Part shown: one piece after another, positions 13,350 to 25,783 of the stretch
How positions within the stretch are numbered: position 1 is the first letter of the stretch
Layout of the letters: each line of letters opens with the position of its first letter
Origin: Malachius bipustulatus
Taxonomy: Eukaryota > Arthropoda > Insecta > Coleoptera > Melyridae
DNA length: 64,000 nt
Reading direction: 5' to 3'
Assembly: GCA_910589415.1 (NCBI GenBank)
Contig: OU342638.1
Coordinates: forward strand, 37,917,579 to 37,981,578
Notes under the pieces: generated by a model
The model's database searches: none
The model's input: the letters and a program-made list of their open reading frames with translations, nothing else
What the model was told of the DNA's origin: nothing
Translations under genes and position numbers: made by a program

Positions 13350-13740
13350 TATGAGCCCGGTATTCTCGTCTCATGATAATAACACCTGTCGAAGAGAGAT
13401 CACCAACATCAACACCGGACCCTCCCGGCGGTGTCTCTTTTTTTTCCTCTCCGGTCCGTTCACTCACGAATTAGTCGAATTACGCGGTAGTCGAGATGGA
13501 GAGAGGAAGGAAGTCCGGGTCGCGTGTGACCGACCGGCCGGCCAGAGGTGGAGGTCCGGGACCCCGGCGGCGCTCGACTCGATCGGCCCGTGCCTTACAT
13601 AATAAATAACAATTGAACATCGCGTGTCGGCCGGCTCTTTTGAACTCTACCACCGTACGTCGAGCATCTTCCTTGTCTCGGCTCTCCGATCTCGTTACCT
13701 ATTGTTGCTGCTTGCGCTGCCGCTAGGACCCGAATATATT
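13350..13740. other. GC-rich, CpG-containing island
   Basis: A 0.4-kb stretch rich in CCGG/CGGC/GGCCGG within AT-rich DNA. An 83-codon frame crosses it without a recognisable domain. It ends abruptly where the ACACCCTGTATA-type repeats resume at 13745. It may be a regulatory element or a first exon. Composition is the only evidence. Confidence 0.35.
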
Positions 13741-13744
13741 TTTT

Positions 13745-15475
13745 TTTATAATAAATCGATCATTTGTTAAAAAACATCCTGTATTTTATTGAATTTTTGG
13801 ATTCCTTGTCGAACGCTCGTCTGGTTTGATATGTCGCACTATAGGCCGCGAAGTAACGTTATTCGAAATATTCTCGCTTTTACTTTTTTGACGCTGGCAT
13901 AAAATATGAGCTTGTTCTATAGGGAATGATTTTAGCTTTGTTGGTAAGTTTTATGCGACAAAAAATGAGGTAATAACGCTCTTAATCGATTCAAACTCGA
14001 TAATTTCATATGGAACACCCTGTATATTATTGCATTTTTGGATTCCTCTTCAAAAGCTCGTCTATTTTGATAGGTCACACTGTATGTCAAAGAGTGATAC
14101 ATGTTGAGCTATTCTTGGTTGAATTTTTTTGACATTTAGAATTAAGCACTATTTCTAGTGTTTGATATGTCGCATCGGCACTGTAGGTCGTGAAGTAACA
14201 CTTTTCTCGAAATATGTTTGTTTTTTTGACATTTAAATTACATTTGTCGTATAGGAAATTATTCTAGCTTTGTTGCTAATAAGTTTAATGCGACAAAAGC
14301 AGAGCCTAAAAAACATTTAAGCAACAAAAACTCAATAATTTCATATGGAACATCCTGTATTTTATTGCATTTTTGGATTCCTTATCGAAGGCTCGTCTAT
14401 TTTGATATGTCGCACTGCAGGCCGTAAAATGACACTTTTCTAAATAATCTTACTTTTATTTTTTTGACGCTCTCATGAAATATGACGCTTGTCTTATAGA
14501 ATTATTCTATAGCACTAGCGCTATACTAATGTTATATTTTCATTCTGTCGTTCAAAAAATTAAAGAATATCTAGAAAAGTGTGTATAATATTTCGAGAAA
14601 AGTCTTACTTCACGGCCTACAGTGCGACATATCAAACCAGACGAGCGTTCGAAGAGGAATCCAGAAATGCAATAATATACAGGGTGTTTCATATGAAATT
14701 ATCGAGTTTTTATCCATTAAGATCGTTTTTGTCGCATAAAATTTAGTAACAATGCTAGAATCATTTCCTAGCGCTAGCGCATTTACTTTTTTTGACATTT
14801 TGAATTAAAATAAACGATAAGTGTAACGATAATGAGTTAAATGACTTTAATGCGACCAAAAAGAGCTAATAAAGCACTTAATAGTGAATAAATCGATAAT
14901 TTCAGATAAAACACCCTGTATATTATTGCATTTTTGGATTCCTCTTCAAACGCTCGTCTAATTTGATAGGTCGCAGTATATATCCAAGGGTGATACTTTT
15001 CGAGCTATACTTACTATAATTTTTTACATTTAGAATAAAAATGTGAGAATGTACTAATGTTACATTTTAATTCTAAATGTCAAAAATTAAATCAAGAATA
15101 TCTCGAAAAGTATCATTCTTGGACATATAGTGCGACCTATCAAATCAGACGAGCGTTCAAAGGGGAATCCAAAAATGCAATAATATACAGGGTGTTCATA
15201 ATAAAATTATCGAGTTTGGTTGATCAAATACGCTATTAGCACATTTTTAATCGCATAGGACTTAACAACAAAACTAGGAAACATTTCCTAAACGACAAGA
15301 GTAATTTAAACGTTAACGTCAAAAAATAGACGAACAAGAATATTTCAAGAATAGTACGAAAAGTATCACTCTCAGACATATACTGCGACCTATCAAATCA
15401 GACGAGCGTTCGAAGAGGAATCCAAAAAAGCAATAATATACAGGCTATTATTATGAAATTATCGATTTTCAGCTC
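13745..15475. mobile_element. Palindromic MITE-like family, block 2
   Basis: Termini occur near 13767 (-), 14013 (-), 14352 (-), 14683 (+), 14912 (-), 15187 (+) and 15441 (+). Two inverted pairs are clear: 14331-14713 and 14888-15215. Each has arms of about 140 bp beginning with the AACACCCTGTAT end, then GCATTTTTGGATTCCTC, CGCTCGTCT and GATAGGTCGCA. Each pair looks like one foldback element of about 330-380 bp. The AGCGCTAGCGC palindrome recurs near 14764. Confidence 0.75.
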
Positions 15476-16585
15476 ATTTAACTCATAAGTTGGTTGTCAC
15501 GATAAGCACAATAATATAACACTGATGATAATTATTATGATTTAGGTTAAGGTACCTATACAGATTAGATTGGACATTATTTTTTGTTGAAGAAATTGAG
15601 ATAGAGATCAGGTAACAATAACAAAATAATGTCAGTCTTTTTTGTGTCTCGTGTCTGATGGGCGTAATAAATGGTGCAATTATAAAATTAATTGGATTTC
15701 CATTCTTCGTTTACTTTACTTCTATCTTGCAACATTACCACCGACTGCTAACAATCCCATAATATTATAAATTGATCGTGAAAAATAATAAATACATATT
15801 ATCGATACATGTGTGTAAGTATGTAGCAATAATGGAATTTTGCTGAAACGACGTGAATTATAAATAAAAAAAAAAACTGCACAATGTAGAGTGTGTGTGT
15901 GTGTGTGTGTAGAATAAATAATAAAATCGCTTTGGAAATCGGAACGAATTATTGCAACACCGTCAGCGATTTTATTATTTATTACACATTTCGCAGGTAT
16001 TATTTGTTAATAAATAAATACACGCAAATGTTCTGTTATGAGTAAATAAATAACATTATTATTAATAAAATTATTTGGGCGTATAGCGCGGTGCGTAGGT
16101 ATAATAAAAGACACCTTATTATTAAGCGTACGTAAAGTAAAGCCCGGATTAGCCTTTATGAAATCGGTAAGATTTTTATTGCGCTAATCTGAATAATTTT
16201 TTATTTACAGAGCGGCGCTTCTGTGGTTGCTTTTTTTCTGACACAAAGCGCGAGAGCAAATATTTGACCTGAAATTTCGTAAAAATAACAGAGCGATTTC
16301 GAGACTGCTGTTTTTCGGGATTAAACGTTATCATTTTTTTTATTATTATTAACGCCGCAGAGCTTTTAATTAATCGCTCTCCCGCTTCGTAAATATTTAA
16401 TTATAATTAAGTGTTACTTTTAAGTTTAATTAAATTACATAATAATTGATCCTTCGGCATAGTATCGAGCATAGTGTTGTTTCACCTCTTACAATGGTAA
16501 AGCGCATTCCGGAGACTGAGGAAAAATGCAAATGTGTCACTGGGGCTGTGACTCACCGACAGGGACCGCATAAATAGTTATTTCA

Positions 16586-16620
<35 letters not shown>

Positions 16621-16830
16621 ACGGGTCAGTGTTGCTAACAAATATCCCGCGAGGAATTCTCTCTTCTGTTGCATTATTGCATGTCGTTCGCGTTCGATGG
16701 TCGATATCGCTGCTTAATGTAGCGACACACCTCGATTTGTTGTCTCGTGAGATTTTTCCGAATCCATATACATATAGACACGAGTACACGCGAACCGGTG
16801 ACTGTTCCGGTATCGCCGTGGAAAAATAAA
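15476..16830. other. AT-rich DNA with GT and AAAT microsatellites
   Basis: Contains a (GT)n tract at about 15891-15911 and an (AAAT)n tract at about 16585-16620. A degraded tRNA-Tyr-like TGATCCTTCGGCATAG sits at 16447. No gene was recognised. The frames near 16580-16830 are short and overlap on both strands. Confidence 0.5.
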
Positions 16831-16954
16831 AACATACAGGGTGACGTAGAAAATGTTGCCACCTCTTGTTGCATCAGTATGGAGAAATATTTTTTCTGTA
16901 AGTTGTTGATTTGATTTGTTTCATTTTTCTTTAAAAATGAAACAAATCATGAAA

Positions 16955-19900
16955 AGTCTGCAAGCTTCAGAAATGCAAGTACAATGAAATTATAAAGGAA
17001 AGCTACTCTCGGTTCATTCGAAATTGTTGACCAATGACAGTGGACATGAAATACAATGAAAATATTGAGAAATACTACAGAAAATGTAAAAATACCTACT
17101 TATAGATTCAGAAACAAATAATGACAGTACTAGTACTAGTAGGTACTATAAAACTACATGGGAAATACAATGAAAATATACAGTGAAAAATGAAAATAAT
17201 TGAATATAATGTAACGTAAAGAGTTGGGAACTAGATGGGTACAATGAAATTTGAGTATGAATGAAAAATATATCGAGGGAGCAAGTGACTAATGATCAAT
17301 ACATTGAAGTACAATGACAATAATGTAACTCCCCCCTCCAGGGCTTTCGGCAGATAAAAAAAAAAGGGTACCGAGGTCCGGTATGTTACAATAATAAAGA
17401 AAGATGACAAGAAATATTAATATAATTAAGAAATAATGACTGAATATTTGAGAAATACAATGAAACAATTTATATAAATACTACAGAAATGTAAACAAAA
17501 ATACATCTAAAGATTTAGAAATAAACAATAGTACTATAAAATCAATTCCAAAATACAATGGAAATATACAGGGTGATTCAGGTTTTACCTTGTTAACTCG
17601 AGGGAACGATAGACATACGAAAAATAATATGAGTTTGCTCTATGAAATATATTCGGGAAATTCTTTGTTAAGAAAATACAGGGTGTTAAAGTTTTAAGAA
17701 AAAATTCGTATTTTTGAAATATAAAAACATTGGCTCATTGAAATCATTTGAAATTTTGAATTTTTTTTTAACACCCTGTATTTTCTTAACGAAGAATTTC
17801 CCGAATATATTTCATAGAGCCAACTCATATTATTTTTCGATTCTCTATCGTTCCCTAGAGGTAAAACCTGAATCACCCTGTATATTGAAAATATTAAATA
17901 CAATGAGTTGCGAATTTCAAGTTAGATAGGTACAATGAAATTTGAGTATGTAATCTATCAAAAATTAATTTTGAGGGAGAAAATGACCAATATCCTCAAA
18001 ATACAACGACAATAGTAAAGAAAAATGTAAAAAAATATTTTCAGTGCTTCAGAAACAATGACAGTACTATGTAATTATGCAAATATTAGAGAAATACAAT
18101 GAAAATATTGTGTAAATCCTTATTATATTAAATACAGATATAGTTATAAAGCTGTAGATACCTAGGTACAATGAAATTTCAATATAAAAATTACTCTCAG
18201 TTCATAGAAAATTATACTAACAAATGACAGCGGACATGAAATACAATGAAATTATTGATAAATCTACAGAAATGTAAAATACATCTGCAGATTCAGAAAT
18301 GAATGGCAGTAGTTATTGGAAAATCACTTGGAAAATACAATGAAAGGATTAAATACAATGTAAAAAGTTGCGAATTTGTAGGTAGGTACATATAGGTACA
18401 ATTAATTTTTAATTACGTATCAAAAAACAATTTCTAGGATACCGAGGACAAATACAATCGAAATACAATGACAAAAACAAAGAAAAATGGCAAAAATATT
18501 AATACGGTTCAGAAACAATGACGTACCATTGAGAAATACAATGAAATTAATGAAAATGTAGTGAAAACTATAAAAATACAAAAAAAGTTACAAATCTGTT
18601 GGTACAATGAAATTTCAATACAAAAACTACTCTCAGTTCATAGAAAATTATACTAACAAATGACAGCGGACATGAAATACCTACAATGAAATTATTGATA
18701 AATCTACAGAAATGTAAAATACATCTACAGATTCAGAAATAAATGGCAGTAGTTATTGGAAAATCACTTGGAAAATACAATGAAAATATTAAATACAATG
18801 TAAAAAGTTGCGACTTTGTAGGTAGGTACATATAGGTACAATGAATTTTTAATTACGTATCAAAAAACAATTTCTAGGATACCGAGGACCAATACAATCG
18901 AAATACAATGACAAAAACAAAGAAAAATGGCAAAAATATTAATACGGTTCAGAAACAATGACGTACCATTGAGAAATACAATGAAATTAATGAAAATGTA
19001 GTGAAAACTATAAAAATACAAAAAAAGTTACAAATCTGTGGGTACAATGAAATTTCAATACCAAAACTACTCTGTGTTAATAGAACATTGATAACAAAGG
19101 ACAGTGGACATGAAATACAATGAAAATATCAAGAAATACTACAGAAAATGTTAAATTGCATACTTCAGGTTCAGGAAAAAGGGACGGCACTATAAAAAAA
19201 AATATTTGAGAAATAAGTACAATGTAAATTTAGTAATAATAATAATTAAATACAACGCAAAGAGTTGCAAATTTGTAGATAGGTACAATGAATTTTTGGC
19301 AATGAAGATTATCAAAAATCAATAATTTTGAGAATAAAATGATCAATACAATGGAATAAAGCTTCAGAAACAATGATAGTGCCATGTGTATATTCGAGAA
19401 AAACAAGGGACATCTAGTGAAAATTATTAAATACAATGACAATATTGAGAAATATGACAAAAAAATATTTTAAATACTTCTGAAATACTTGCAATACTAC
19501 GAAAATACTTTATAAATACAATGTAAGTCTAGTGAAAATAATTAAATACAATGACACGACATTTTGAGAAATATAACGCAATTTGTTTTTTTTGGGAATA
19601 TATCAGAAACAATTGCAATACTATGGAAAAACTTGAGAAATACAATAAAAATATATTGAAAATAGTTAAATAAATACAATATAAAGGGTCTCAAATATGT
19701 AGGTACAATGATATCCAATATGAAAATTATTATTCTTGATAACAGACAGACAGAAAGGCAATGACAAAATTGAGAAATATGCCAAAAACTTGCAAATGCA
19801 AAATAAACCAAAAACAAGTGACAGTACAATTGAAAGTACTTTGAAAGTAACCTAAAAATACAACGAAAATATTGAGAAACTCGATAAAATTTACTACTGA
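16955..19900 (+). repeat. TACAATGAAA-rich degenerate tandem array
   Basis: About 3 kb built from short variants of GAAATACAATGAAAATATT, with secondary motifs TACAGAAATGTAAAATAC and GGTACAATGAAATTT. A higher-order unit of about 437 bp is obvious: CTCTCAGTTCATAGAAAATT begins near 18194 and near 18631, with a more diverged copy near 19068. The first two copies are almost identical, pointing to recent duplication. The minus-strand frame at 19542-19937 (131 codons, hydrophobic) is a by-product of AT-rich repeats. Confidence 0.85.
17566..17884. mobile_element. Foldback MITE nested in the TACAATGAAA array
   Basis: The left arm begins TATACAGGGTGATTCAGG and the right arm ends with its inverse. The arms (about 17566-17690 and 17768-17884) match well, including ATATATTTCATAGAG/CTCTATGAAATATAT. 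A second ACAGGGTGTT motif sits at the inner edge of each arm (near 17681 and 17769), so the element has nested ends. The middle is AT-rich with no transposase. Flanking TA dinucleotides would fit a TA target. The outer repeat continues on both sides, showing insertion into a pre-existing array. Confidence 0.75.
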
Positions 19901-19914
19901 ACGAGTGTATACCA

Positions 19915-20542
19915 GGTGTTTCACTATACATATTCATGAAAAAAAAAAGAAATAAAAGAAGGGATAAGTTTCACTTATACCGAGATAATAATAATAACGT
20001 AAACCGCAAGATAACCGAGAGAGCTATGGCTGGTCAGTTTCAAAGAACGACCATAAAACAATCGAAGAATACATTTATTTTACAGCCAATAAAACGCTAA
20101 TATATGTTAGAGCAATTTAATTTTAAATGAAAACGGGCACACAGGGGGGAATAAATAACAACTTACACTCACACACACACTCACGGTATATACCTATACC
20201 TGCAGCAAACGGCCAGTATACCATACATACATATAAACATGAATACGTACCGACTAACTTATTGGAAAGCGGCGTTGTTGTTGTTGTTATTATTATTATT
20301 ATTATTGTTAGTGTTGTTAGTGTTGGTTGTTCGGCGAGACCAGTATTGTTAATTATTTCGAGTAAACGTACTATGAAAATCACTTTGCACGTATACCGGG
20401 ACCGTAAATTATTTATTACACGGCCGGGTTGTTATACGCCGGTTTACCCCGCGTGTGTAAAAGGCGCAGCAGCGGCCAGCGGGTGTCGTTAAAGTTTTTC
20501 TCTTCTCTTAGTTTTTTATACGCATACGCGATGATTCGTCTC
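19915..20542. other. Low-repeat segment with TTG/TTA microsatellites
   Basis: Contains CA-rich sequence near 20163 and GTT/ATT triplet runs at about 20275-20320. A 121-codon plus-strand frame (20127-20492) crosses them, but its valine/isoleucine run is the microsatellite itself. There is no recognisable domain. Confidence 0.5.
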
Positions 20543-20560
20543 ATCCGGCTCGAAGGACCA
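20543..20560 (-). other. Exact tRNA-Tyr PBS motif, minus strand
   Basis: The plus strand reads ATCCGGCTCGAAGGACCA, identical to the mature tRNA-Tyr 3' end including CCA. Because CCA is not encoded in insect tRNA genes, this implies a primer-binding-site origin or copying from mature tRNA. Confidence 0.85.
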
Positions 20561-20644
20561 AATAACTATTAAGATTATTAATATTGCTCTGACGCGATAT
20601 AGTTTTAATAACAATTTTTGTGTTAATCAAACTACTTATTCCCT

Positions 20645-20662
20645 ATCCGGCTCGAAGGACCA
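20645..20662 (-). other. Exact tRNA-Tyr PBS motif, minus strand
   Basis: Second exact 18-mer, 102 bp from the previous one and in the same orientation, with dissimilar AT-rich sequence between them. A third, imperfect minus-strand copy (ATCGGGCTCGAAGGACCT) lies at 21159-21176. Confidence 0.85.
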
Positions 20663-21299
20663 TAAGCACAATAATGTAAATTATAATAGAATAATGAGGA
20701 ATGTCGATTTCTCATATTATTTAAAATAGAAACTTTCAATTACCTACCTACTTAATTGTTTATTTTATTTTACATGAAAATAGCAATTATTATTATTATT
20801 CAATTATTGTGCTATTGCGTAATAGAAAAACGTACAGTAATTATTTCCCAATTAATTTACAATTTTGCATTTTTTGACGCGTGAAAAATTAAACAAACAA
20901 TTAGGGAATTTATTGTTGAATTTTTCACATCAAAGTCGAGCCAGTTTTTATAAAACTTGCGAGAACTCATGCAGACACGCGTGAATGAATAGAATTTTCA
21001 ATTATTTCAAGTATTTCTTCTATTCAAAGCAGTTTTTAATTAAATATTGAAACTATGTAGTCGCACGTGGCTATTATTAATTAATAAATTAATAAATAAA
21101 GACGAGTAATTCTTCTACGTCGTTAAAGCTGAACACTTATTTGGAATGATTTTTTTTAATCGGGCTCGAAGGACCTAATGATAATAACCCATAACAATAA
21201 TTTTATTCGGACACGAAAAAACGGGACTACCTCCCACAATCACAATAAGTCCCCATAATTATTATAATAATCTGATTTTACCTGAAAGAATCATTAAAA

Positions 21300-21730
21300 T
21301 AAAAATTGAAGCGAAATTTGATGTTCCAAAAGTGATGATAACTCGGAAATTATCACTTTTTAATATACAGTGCGACCTATCAAATCAGACTAAAATCGTC
21401 TGATTAATCGAAAAATGTAATAATATACAGGGTGTTATTAATTAAATAACGAAGTTATAAGCGATTTATCTTTCAGTACCCCATTTTTGAGCGTTTATTT
21501 TTATCCGGCTTAACGGACATTAAAATTAGCTGATTTACCTGAAAGAGTCTTAAAAATAAAAATTGGAGCAAAATTTGATGTTTCAAAATTTTTGATAACT
21601 CAGAAAGTATCACTTTCTGGTATACAGTGCGACCTATCAAGTCAGACTAGAATCGTCTGATTAATCCAAAAATGTAATAATATACAGAGTGTTATAAATT
21701 AAATAACGAAGTTACGGCCGATTTATCTTG
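21300..21730 (+). mobile_element. Two tandem copies of the ACAGGGTGTT repeat, divergent subfamily
   Basis: Two units of about 260 bp. Each contains GAAAGAATCATTAAAAT-like sequence, a GTGCGACCTATCAA segment, CAGACTA..TCGTCTGATTAAT, and ends AATAATATACAGGGTGTTAT (21428) or ACAGAGTGTTAT (21688). They match the plus copies near 11250-11500 more closely than those of block 2. Confidence 0.7.
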
Positions 21731-23277
21731 CAATTTCGACTAAATCCAAGCGGTACGTGCTAAATATGAAATAACTCTAATAGACTTTTATTAAATGAAT
21801 AATGAAAGTATCGCCCGCGCCGTCTGATAATAATAAATGAACTAACCGTACATCGTACATTCATCATTAATCGAAACATATAACATATGAAATTCAGATA
21901 CAAATGAGTAACCTATTGTGATAATTTCAACTTCCACTTATATGCATATATACCCATAGGTAATTCCACATGTCGATTATTTAGTTTCCCGATGTATGTA
22001 CATCCATTGTTACGGACGTGGATGATAAATGACAGACACAGTCACACGGACAGACGGACAAGTACCTTCTTCTGCCAGGCTTTTTTACCATTTTCCATTA
22101 TTTTATTTGAGCCGGAGCGAGCGAGTGTGTAACGCGAACCCCCGTGCATGATTAATAATAGTCGGATTGGCTGCGCTCGGTAACAATGGACTTGCCAGTT
22201 TTTATCATTTACGGACGAACAGTCCGATAATTAATTTTGAATATTTAATGATTTTCTATAAATCAAGTGATCCTTCCAGACGGGGATAACAAAAGACGAA
22301 CGATCATCAGCAGGATCGTCATTATTACAATAACGGATATATTTCGATAAATATTTTAGCCACAATAATAATAATAATAATAATTAGACCGCTGGAGCTG
22401 GAGTCTCGATCATTCGGACAATCTGATGGACGACAAATGAAACGACAGTGGACGGATTGATTGATTTACAGCGCGCAAAAGAGAGGAGCCTCTTCTGCGG
22501 GGAAATCGTCAGCGAGTGCCGATTATGTAAAATGGTGAGGAAGGCGAGTTTTTCAGGCGCTACGATAATCAATTACCCATTACTGGAAGACGTTCGAGTC
22601 TCTTTCACGGAGATATACACGTCGTTACGTCCTTACATATATAGAACACTCCATGTTTAATTAATAAACGACACAAGCGCAATTTGTAGTGTCTTTTTTG
22701 CCCCTCGTCGACGACGGACGTCATAAAACTCTCACAGCAGAGATTATTGTGAATATGAGGACGGCAAATAACTTAATTTCGCATGTATATAATTTAATCG
22801 AGTCATTTCCAGGTAGGTCTACGGGTACATGGTACATACCTACTACACATACCACCGGTATGTGCGGATACAAATAACAATTAACAATTAACGCCGCATT
22901 ATTTTGTAATAATAACCTCGGTAATGGCTGCGTGTGTAATATAGTCAAAGCAAGCCCACACGTCGAGTCTATAAATTTTCAATTTATTTAAATTTCCTAT
23001 ATACCTACGTAGGCCAGGCAAAAGCAAGAGCGCATTACTTATAAAACGTATAATACTAATAACAACAAACGACACATTGCCTGTCATTATCATAGTTGTT
23101 GCAAATTTACATACAACGAAAGGATCGCGCTTATTTCCATCAATGCATGCAGATATTTCCGTGCTTGTAACCTGTATATGTATTTATATATAATATACCC
23201 CATTAGCTTCGCCCTGTATAAAATGAAAATAGGTGACCACTCTTCTTAATTTGTGAAAAGAAAACTTACTATAGTCC
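21731..23277. other. Low-repeat DNA, no gene seen
   Basis: Contains an AAT triplet run near 22367-22384 and TACATACCTACTAC-type sequence near 22835. Several 60-75 codon frames overlap on opposite strands at 22380-22950, with no recognisable domain. A degraded TGATCCTTCCAGACGGGGAT at 22268 resembles the tRNA-Tyr motif. Confidence 0.5.
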
Positions 23278-23710
23278 TGGTCCTTCGAGCCGGATCTACT
23301 GCAACGTAGGCTGCAGAAATAGCAACTTTTGATACACTTTTACTCCCACTTGAGATAATTTTTATTATATTGATTGATATCGTCATCAAATTACGCAAGA
23401 TATATCACAATAGAATTATTTATGGTCCTTCGAGCCGGATTTATTGATTGGTAGTGATTATTTATTGATTTCTACTGAATAAAAAATAAAAGCAATTAAT
23501 ACACTAAATATTACTTCGATTTTTAGGGAAATTGGTCCTTACGTACCAGATATCAGGGAGACCACGATCTGAATAAAACACCAATTTTACAGCCAAAAAT
23601 TCGCCTCTTATCAGCTTGAGATGTTTGTGACGCTCTACCACGAGAATCTATGGTCCTTTGAACCGGATCTATTAAAAAAACGTGAGCTGAAGGAATTGCA
23701 ACTTTTGATA

Positions 23711-25397
23711 CAGGGTTACTGGTAACTGGATACATTCCTTTGGTGATCTGATAAAACAAGAGGTAAGGAGTAAATTAACCCCAACATGCACTATAGAAAA
23801 CTCAATAGATTTTGAGATATTTCGATTTTCAACTTTTCTTAAAAAAATGGTTTCAGATGTATTGAAATGTAATTTTCAAAAAATCTACTTTAACTTTTTG
23901 ATTTTTTTTTTTTGCTGGAATACTTGTCCAATACTATGCTTCCTTCTGGAATAAAAAATATCCTGAGGTATTTCGATCGTGTGAAAATTTCAAAGAAAAA
24001 CTTTCACAAACTATTTTTTTTAAATAAGATTTAAAAGTTTTTACAAGTTATTTTCGCAAAATTGTCAAGGCACCTTGCGTACAAATTGTTTTAAAAACTT
24101 CCCTAGTGTAGTAGCTATCTAACAAGGTACGAATCTTGTACAAGAATAACAGAATCTCCCCGCTATGTACCGTTACCGAGGAACAAATCCTTAAGTCGGG
24201 ACGTTTTAAAAAAAATACGGCCCTGAACGGGGGTCTTAAAATTCTCGGATCCGGTCCATTTTCAATAGGTCGTATTTGGGGGTCACGAGCTTCGTCCCTA
24301 CCAAGTTTCGTCCCGATCGGTAAAACTTTCAGACACTTAGAGTGGCTATTACTAGGCTATTCCCGAAAAATCCCGAAATTCCCGAAAAAATGACACTTCC
24401 CGGGAACGGATCCCGCTCATTTTCAATAAGCATCGTGCCACGGTGCGCCTCTTCAATCAAGCCAAATTTCAACTTTCCCACATGAAAACTGGCGGCTCTA
24501 GAGTGTTTCCTAGCAAAGACACAGACAGACAGACCGACAGACAGACATTTTTTCGGGCACAAGAATACGTATACTTACGAAACTTCTGTGACTTTGCTAG
24601 GAAACACTCTAGAGCCGCCAGTTTTCATGTGGGAAAGTTGAAATTTGGCTCGATTGAAGAGGCGCACCGTGGCACGATTCCTATTGAAAATGAGCGGGAT
24701 CCGTTCCCGGGAAGTGTCATTTTTTTCGGGAATTTAGGGATTTTTCGGGAATAGCCTAGGAAACACTCTTAGTGTCTGAAAGTTTTACCGATCGGGACGA
24801 AACTTGGTAGGGACGAAGCTCGGGACCCCCAAATACGACCTGTTGAAGATGGGCCGGATCCGAGAATTTTAAGACCCCCGTTCAGGGCCGTATTTTTTTT
24901 AAAACGTCCCGACTTAAGGATTTGTTTCCTCGGTAACGGTACATAGCGGGGAGATTCTGTTATTCTTGTACAAGATTCGTACCTTGTTAGATAGCTACTA
25001 CACTAGGAAAGTTTTTAAAACAATTTGTACGCAAGTTGCCTTGACAATTTTGCGAAAATAACTTGTAAAAACTTTTAAATCTTATTTAAAAAAAATAGTT
25101 TGTGAAAGTTTTTCTTTGAAATTTTCACACGATCAAAATACCTCAGGATATTTTTTATTCCAGAAGGAAGTATAGTATTGGACAAGTATTCCAGCAAAAA
25201 AATAAATCAAAAAGTTAAAGTAGATTTTTTGAAAATTACATTTCAAGACATTTGAAACCATTTTTTTAAGAAAAGTTGAAAATCGAAATATCTCAAAATC
25301 TATTGAGTTTTGTATAGTGCATGTTGGGGTTAATTTACTCCTTACCTCTTGTTTTATCAGATCACCAAATGAATGTATCCAGTTACCAGTAACCCTG
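23711..25397. mobile_element. 1.69-kb foldback element with 0.81-kb arms and TA duplication
   Basis: The left arm is 23711-24524, beginning CAGGGTTACTGGTAACTGG. The right arm is 24586-25397, its near-perfect inverse. The loop of about 61 bp is rich in GACAGACAGACC. TA flanks both ends (23709-23710 and 25398-25399). A related repeat copy without the insertion at 23321-23360 reads GCAACTTTTGATACACTTTT, matching the joined flanks, so an empty-site paralogue lies 0.4 kb away. TA duplication and CAG-type termini suggest Tc1/mariner-mobilised foldback DNA, which is inferred because no transposase is present. Frames such as 24136-24393 and 24443-24754 are arm sequence, not genes. Confidence 0.9.
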
Positions 25398-25783
25398 TAT
25401 ACTTTTACTTCCACTTACGAGAATTTTTATTAACCTGATTGATACCGTCATGAAATTACGCAAGAAATCTGACAATAAAATTATTTATGGTCCTTCGATC
25501 CGGATTAATTAGAAATTTTTGCTCAAATCTGCACCCACGGTTGTTGAAGTAACTTTTAACTAAATTACCCAATAAGGCAGTAAAATAAAATTATTTATGG
25601 TCCTTCGAGCCGGATTTATTGATTGATATCTTGTGAATATAAAACATTTAGGGAAATTAATTTTTTACCGGATCGATAATATAATAAATAACGCGTGGTC
25701 CTTCGAGCCGGATTTACGTACCCGACTAATAAAGCGAAATAAAAAAAGATTGACTCGTCTCCGGAGTTGACGACCTCCCCGTC

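Noticed and set aside
19542..19937. 131-codon hydrophobic minus-strand frame
   Set aside because: It lies entirely in the TACAATGAAA array. The hydrophobic content comes from AT-rich codons, and an alternative frame is open over the same stretch.
20127..20492. 121-codon plus-strand frame
   Set aside because: Crosses GTT/ATT microsatellites and is matched by an overlapping minus-strand frame. No domain.
20543..20662. Possible genuine tRNA-Tyr genes or pseudogenes on the plus strand, from the ATCCGGCTCGAAGGACCA match
   Set aside because: Only the last 18 nt including CCA match. No T-arm beginning, anticodon arm or CCTTCGATAGCTCAG start lies upstream.
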